Positions 30,427-33,934 of a stretch of 33,934 bases of DNA are shown piece by piece (within the stretch, counting starts at the first letter, position 1; each line of letters opens with the position of its first letter). Source of the stretch: Bacteroidales bacterium. Its GTDB lineage: Bacteria; Bacteroidota; Bacteroidia; Bacteroidales; Muribaculaceae. Both the position numbers and the translations under genes were made by a program. The notes beneath the pieces were generated by a model. It did not search any database. It was not told where the DNA came from and saw only the letters and a list, made by a program, of their open reading frames with translations. The stretch lies in the NCBI GenBank assembly GCA_019415705.1, contig DXYS01000023.1, positions 12,811 to 46,744 of the forward strand. Direction: 5' to 3'.

Positions 30427-33400
30427 ATGCTTTCACTTAGAAAAACTCTGCTCGCCGCCGCTTTAATGCCGCTCGCCCTGTCAGCGGCCACAGTCGGCGA
30501 CACTGTAATGATTAATGACGGATGGATGATGTGCGACGCACAGATTGTCCGTCAGAAAGGCCGCGAGGCCGGCTGGCGCATGCAGAATGCAGCGCGCGAG
30601 CCACGCGAGGGCAAAATGCTCTCATCAAATGATTTCAAACCCGACGGCTGGTACAAGGCCACTGTGCCCGGCACCGTACTGACAACCCTCGTAAACAACG
30701 GCGTCTACCCCGAGCCGCTCTACGGCGAGAACAACCGCCCCGAGGTCATCCCGGACTCACTCTGCCGTCGCGACTGGTGGTACCGCACATCGGTCGACAT
30801 CCCCTCTGACTTTGCCGGCAAAACGATATGGCTCAACTTCGAGGGAATAAACTACAGCGCTGACATTTGGGTCAACGGCAACCGCGCCGGCGTGCTCAAA
30901 GGCGCCTTCCGCCGTGGCCACATCGACATAACACCATTCGTCAAGGCCGGCGAACGCGCTTCTATAGCTGTGTGCATATCGCCGCAGCCTACCACCGGCG
31001 AGCCCAACGAACATATAATGGCCACAATCGGCGGTCCGTGTGGCGGCGTGGGCCGTCTCGACGGCCCGACATTCGGCTGCTCTGTAGGCTGGGACTGGAT
31101 GTCAGGCATACGCGACCGCAACGCCGGCATATGGCAGGATGTCTTCCTGACGGCCACCGGCCCCGTCGAGGTCAAAGACCCGCTGATAACGACCGAGTTG
31201 CCCGATCTACCGTCGACAGACCTTGCAAAAATATCCGTACGCGCTGTCCTTAAAAACAACTCTGACGGCCCGCAGACCGGCACCCTGCTCTGTCAGTTTG
31301 ACGGACGCACCGTCAGCTCGCGCGTGACCATCCCGGCTCACCGTAAGATTGAAGTAAATCTCTCTCCGAAAGACTTTCCCGCTCTTACCGTCAAGAATCC
31401 TCGGCTGTGGTGGCCCTACTCTTTGGGCAAACCAGAGCTTTACAATATGAAGCTCAGCTTTAAGCTCGGCAAAGAGATTTCTGATGTCAAGAGCTTTGAC
31501 TTCGGCATCCGAGATATCAAATATTACCGCGAAGGAGGCGACAAACTCGGCCTGACGGTCAACGGAGTGCCCGTCTTCATCAAGGGCGGCAACTGGGGAC
31601 TTGAAGAAGCGCTCAAACGTATCGACCCAAAACGTCTTGAGGCTCAGGTGCGCATGCACCGCGACGCCAACATCAACCTCATCCGTCTCTGGGGCGGACA
31701 GGCATCGTCAAAAACCATCTATGAACTCTGCGACCGCTACGGCATGCTGCTTTGGGACGAGTTCTGGCAGTTTAACGACGCCGACCCCGCCGACCTTGAC
31801 CTCTACTACGCCAACGTGCGCGACCATGTCGAGCAGTTCCGCAACCATCCGTCACTCGTCGTCTGGTGTGCGCGCAACGAGGCGTATCCTCCTAAATATC
31901 TTGACGCCGGCGTGCGTGACATCCTCGCCGAACTCGACCCGACACGCCACTATCAGTCAAACTCGGGCGGCGGCTACGGCTGCAACTCCGGCGGTCCGTA
32001 TGAATGGAAACGTCCACAGGATTTCTACGCCTTTGATGCTCAGCGAAATTTTCCAAAACATGAGACTCTAAAAACCGAGATAGGCCCCCAGTCTATCCCC
32101 ACCATCGAGTCGATTCAGGGCATGCTCGAGCCGAAGGACTGGGACGCCGTGACTGACGCATGGGCCGAAAAGAACTTCATCGCCGGCGGCGGCCGCAATC
32201 TTTTGCGCACAATGGCTTCGCGCTACGGCGAGGCCGTCAACCTGCTCGATTTCGTGCGCAAGTCTCAGATGATGAACTATGAGTGTTTCCGCGCCATCTA
32301 TGAGGGACGCATGTCAAAGATGTTCCGCCCCGTTCAAGGCGTCATGCTGTGGATGACCACTCCCGCTCAACCGAGCTTCGTATGGCAGATGTTCCACTAT
32401 GACCTCGAGCCCAATGCGGCCATGTTTGCGCTCAAGAAAGCGTCAGAGCCTGTCCATGTGATGTTCAACGACCACACGCGTCGCATCCAGATTGTCAATC
32501 ATGAGCCCGACTCAGTCGCAGACGCCTCTGTCAGACTGCGTTTTGTCAATACTGACGGACGCATAGTCGCCGACCGCCGTCTTGCCGCCGCTGCCGCGCC
32601 GACTGCTGTCACCGACCTTGACTCGATAGCACTCCCCGACGGCCTGAGCGACGTCTACTTCGTGGCTCTCGAGCTGCACGACGCTGCAGGACGCCTTATC
32701 TCTGACAATTTCTACTGGCGCGCCAAAGACTCGGCTCCCGACGACCTGCGCTTGTTGGACAAGATGCCCGCGGCCAAACTCGCGGTCAAATCCAAAGTAC
32801 GTCAGCAAGACAGACGCACATTCGTCGACCTCGTATTTACAAATAATTCACGTGTACCGGCCGTGATGACCCATCTGCAACTCCGGCGCGGTCTCAAGGG
32901 CGAGCGCGTCCTTCCGGCTTTCTACAGCGACAACTATTTCTCGCTGCTGCCCGGCGAGAGAAAATCGGTGACAGTCGAGGCCGCAACCGCAGACCTCGGC
33001 GGAGCGCGCCCGGCCATATTGGTCGACGGCTGGAACGTCGTCACAGGCCGTCAGGGCCTCGTGGCTCAGAACGACAACGCTTCGGTCGACAGCCGTCCGC
33101 GCGGCCGCTTCGGCTTCCGTCCGGTGCCGGTCGAGCCTAAAGATGTCGTGCGCGTCAATTGCGGCGGCTACAATATCGGCGACTTCACAAAAGACCCCGG
33201 TTTCCTCGACGGCAACTCGGGCTATATCGCCGAAAATGCCGAGGTCGACTCCGAGAACGCCGCTCCCGAATGGGTCTACCGCACCGTGCGCTGGGGCGAA
33301 TGTACCTACCCCAACATCCTGACCGACCCGTCAAAGACCTACACCCTGCGCCTCCACTTCGCCGAGCTCGATGACAATACCCCCGCCGGCAAACGCCGTT

Positions 33401-33594
33401 TCGCCGTGCAGGTCAACGGCGAGACCGTCATCCCGTCGATTGACGTGATGGAGCATACCGGCCGCAAACACCGCAGCTATGTCACCGAAGTCAAAGGCCT
33501 GCGAACTGCGGCTGACGGACGCTTCGACATAACTTTCAAAAACATCAAATCCGGCGCCCCGCAGATTTCCGGCTACGAGATTATCCCCGAATAA
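30427..33594 (+). CDS. Secreted GH2 glycoside hydrolase with C-terminal malectin domain
   Basis: The 1055-residue protein starts with a signal peptide (MLSLRKTLLAAALMPLALSA). A GH2 sugar-binding domain follows (WWYRTSVDIPSDFAGKTIWL, NFEGINYSADIWVNGNRAG), then immunoglobulin-like domains and the TIM barrel. The acid/base is predicted as E485 in VVWCARNEAYPP and the nucleophile as E551 in LKTEIGPQS. The substructure is closest to the beta-mannosidase / exo-beta-glucosaminidase branch of GH2, not to LacZ-type beta-galactosidases, but the exact substrate is not readable. Residues from about 905 form a malectin-like domain (VRVNCGGYNIGDFTKDPGFL, LHFAELDDNTPAGKRRF, GYEIIPE), a carbohydrate-binding module. 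It is probably periplasmic or surface-associated, and a GH29 gene follows after 20 bases, so the two enzymes probably trim the same fucosylated glycan. Confidence 0.88.
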   Translation: MLSLRKTLLAAALMPLALSAATVGDTVMINDGWMMCDAQIVRQKGREAGWRMQNAAREPREGKMLSSNDFKPDGWYKATVPGTVLTTLVNNGVYPEPLYGENNRPEVIPDSLCRRDWWYRTSVDIPSDFAGKTIWLNFEGINYSADIWVNGNRAGVLKGAFRRGHIDITPFVKAGERASIAVCISPQPTTGEPNEHIMATIGGPCGGVGRLDGPTFGCSVGWDWMSGIRDRNAGIWQDVFLTATGPVEVKDPLITTELPDLPSTDLAKISVRAVLKNNSDGPQTGTLLCQFDGRTVSSRVTIPAHRKIEVNLSPKDFPALTVKNPRLWWPYSLGKPELYNMKLSFKLGKEISDVKSFDFGIRDIKYYREGGDKLGLTVNGVPVFIKGGNWGLEEALKRIDPKRLEAQVRMHRDANINLIRLWGGQASSKTIYELCDRYGMLLWDEFWQFNDADPADLDLYYANVRDHVEQFRNHPSLVVWCARNEAYPPKYLDAGVRDILAELDPTRHYQSNSGGGYGCNSGGPYEWKRPQDFYAFDAQRNFPKHETLKTEIGPQSIPTIESIQGMLEPKDWDAVTDAWAEKNFIAGGGRNLLRTMASRYGEAVNLLDFVRKSQMMNYECFRAIYEGRMSKMFRPVQGVMLWMTTPAQPSFVWQMFHYDLEPNAAMFALKKASEPVHVMFNDHTRRIQIVNHEPDSVADASVRLRFVNTDGRIVADRRLAAAAAPTAVTDLDSIALPDGLSDVYFVALELHDAAGRLISDNFYWRAKDSAPDDLRLLDKMPAAKLAVKSKVRQQDRRTFVDLVFTNNSRVPAVMTHLQLRRGLKGERVLPAFYSDNYFSLLPGERKSVTVEAATADLGGARPAILVDGWNVVTGRQGLVAQNDNASVDSRPRGRFGFRPVPVEPKDVVRVNCGGYNIGDFTKDPGFLDGNSGYIAENAEVDSENAAPEWVYRTVRWGECTYPNILTDPSKTYTLRLHFAELDDNTPAGKRRFAVQVNGETVIPSIDVMEHTGRKHRSYVTEVKGLRTAADGRFDITFKNIKSGAPQISGYEIIPE

Positions 33595-33614
33595 CTTCTA
33601 ATACCTCGAATATC

Positions 33615-33934
33615 ATGTTTAAAAAAATCACCGCGATTGCCCTTGCCACTTTCATCGTGACAACATGTCAGGCTGCGTCATGGGACTATACACCTACTGA
33701 CGATAACATCAAAGCACGCGAGCAGTTCCGCGACCACGGATTCGGCATCTTCATCCACTGGGGTATCTACTCGATGCTCGGTCAGGGCGAGTGGGCCATG
33801 GAAACACTCGGTCTGCCCTATGACGAGTATAAGATTTTCGCCGCCGGCTTCTGCCCGTCACATTTCGACGCCGACGAGTGGGTCAAGGCCTTCAAGGACG
33901 CCGGCGCCGGCTACATCACCATAACCGCGCGCCA
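33615..33934 (+). CDS. Alpha-L-fucosidase, GH29 (partial, cut by the window edge)
   Basis: The first 106 codons are present and open to the end of the window. A signal peptide (MFKKITAIALATFIVTTCQA) precedes the GH29 N-terminal signature: REQFRDHGFGIFIHWGIYSM, LGQGEWAM, and later FDADEWVKAFKDAGAGYITI followed by TAR, which in the family continues as the substrate-binding HHDGF. GH29 enzymes remove alpha-linked L-fucose from plant or host glycans by a retaining mechanism. The catalytic nucleophile lies beyond the window. It begins 20 bases after the GH2 stop codon and is most likely co-transcribed with it. Confidence 0.88.
   Translation, partial: MFKKITAIALATFIVTTCQAASWDYTPTDDNIKAREQFRDHGFGIFIHWGIYSMLGQGEWAMETLGLPYDEYKIFAAGFCPSHFDADEWVKAFKDAGAGYITITAR

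Noticed and set aside
1..33934. CRISPR arrays, insertion sequences, tRNA or phage genes
   Set aside because: No regularly spaced repeats, transposase motifs, cloverleaf sequences or integration sites were seen by eye.

Overview
The window looks like chromosomal DNA of a gut Bacteroidales, probably Muribaculaceae-like. This is inferred from the protein families (VKOR with a C39-like N-terminus, split YjjP/YjjB-type exporter, type II glutaminyl cyclase lipoprotein, DUF3943, GH2-malectin next to GH29), from promoters of the Bacteroidetes type (TTTG, 19-20 bp, TAnnTTTG) and from the scarcity of Shine-Dalgarno sequences. The exact genus cannot be fixed by eye. I see no tRNA, rRNA, CRISPR array, insertion sequence or phage gene.

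Layout. Positions 41-7905 lie on the minus strand. In transcription order they hold a ComF-family phosphoribosyltransferase, a long structured leader, metK, a PpiD/SurA-like periplasmic prolyl isomerase with its own promoter, an RsmI-like methyltransferase, a YycJ-like metallo-hydrolase, a small thioredoxin and a VKOR-family membrane protein. One plus-strand orphan gene (7960-8466) follows. Positions 8470-26726 are again all minus: a small membrane protein with the two halves of a ThrE/YjjP-YjjB exporter and a LysR regulator; a RecB/AddA-like helicase-nuclease, a C69 dipeptidase and a membrane acyltransferase; DUF3943; a YegS-type lipid kinase; DUF177-rpmF-fabH-era-der with a GT32 sugar transferase fused by overlap to der; and rsmA-mgtE. 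From 27003 to the right edge everything is on the plus strand: a type II glutaminyl cyclase lipoprotein, sufE, a POT-type peptide transporter, a secreted GH2 enzyme with a malectin domain, and the start of a GH29 alpha-L-fucosidase that runs off the window.

The most notable find is the metK leader. Its first part matches the conserved SAM-II riboswitch core (GTGG stem, GATTTG, CTTGCA, CCAC, GCTAAAA). It is followed by two compact hairpins and a stem plus seven T's just before the metK start. This suggests feedback control of SAM synthetase by transcription attenuation, whereas SAM-II is usually associated with control of translation initiation.

Most of the window is housekeeping: translation and ribosome biogenesis (rpmF, era, der, rsmA, RsmI-like), lipid synthesis (fabH, lipid kinase), envelope folding (PPIase, VKOR, thioredoxin, glutaminyl cyclase) and DNA repair. 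The right end begins a carbohydrate-degradation locus. The only stretch over 300 bases without a gene is 6840-7161, which holds the metK leader.
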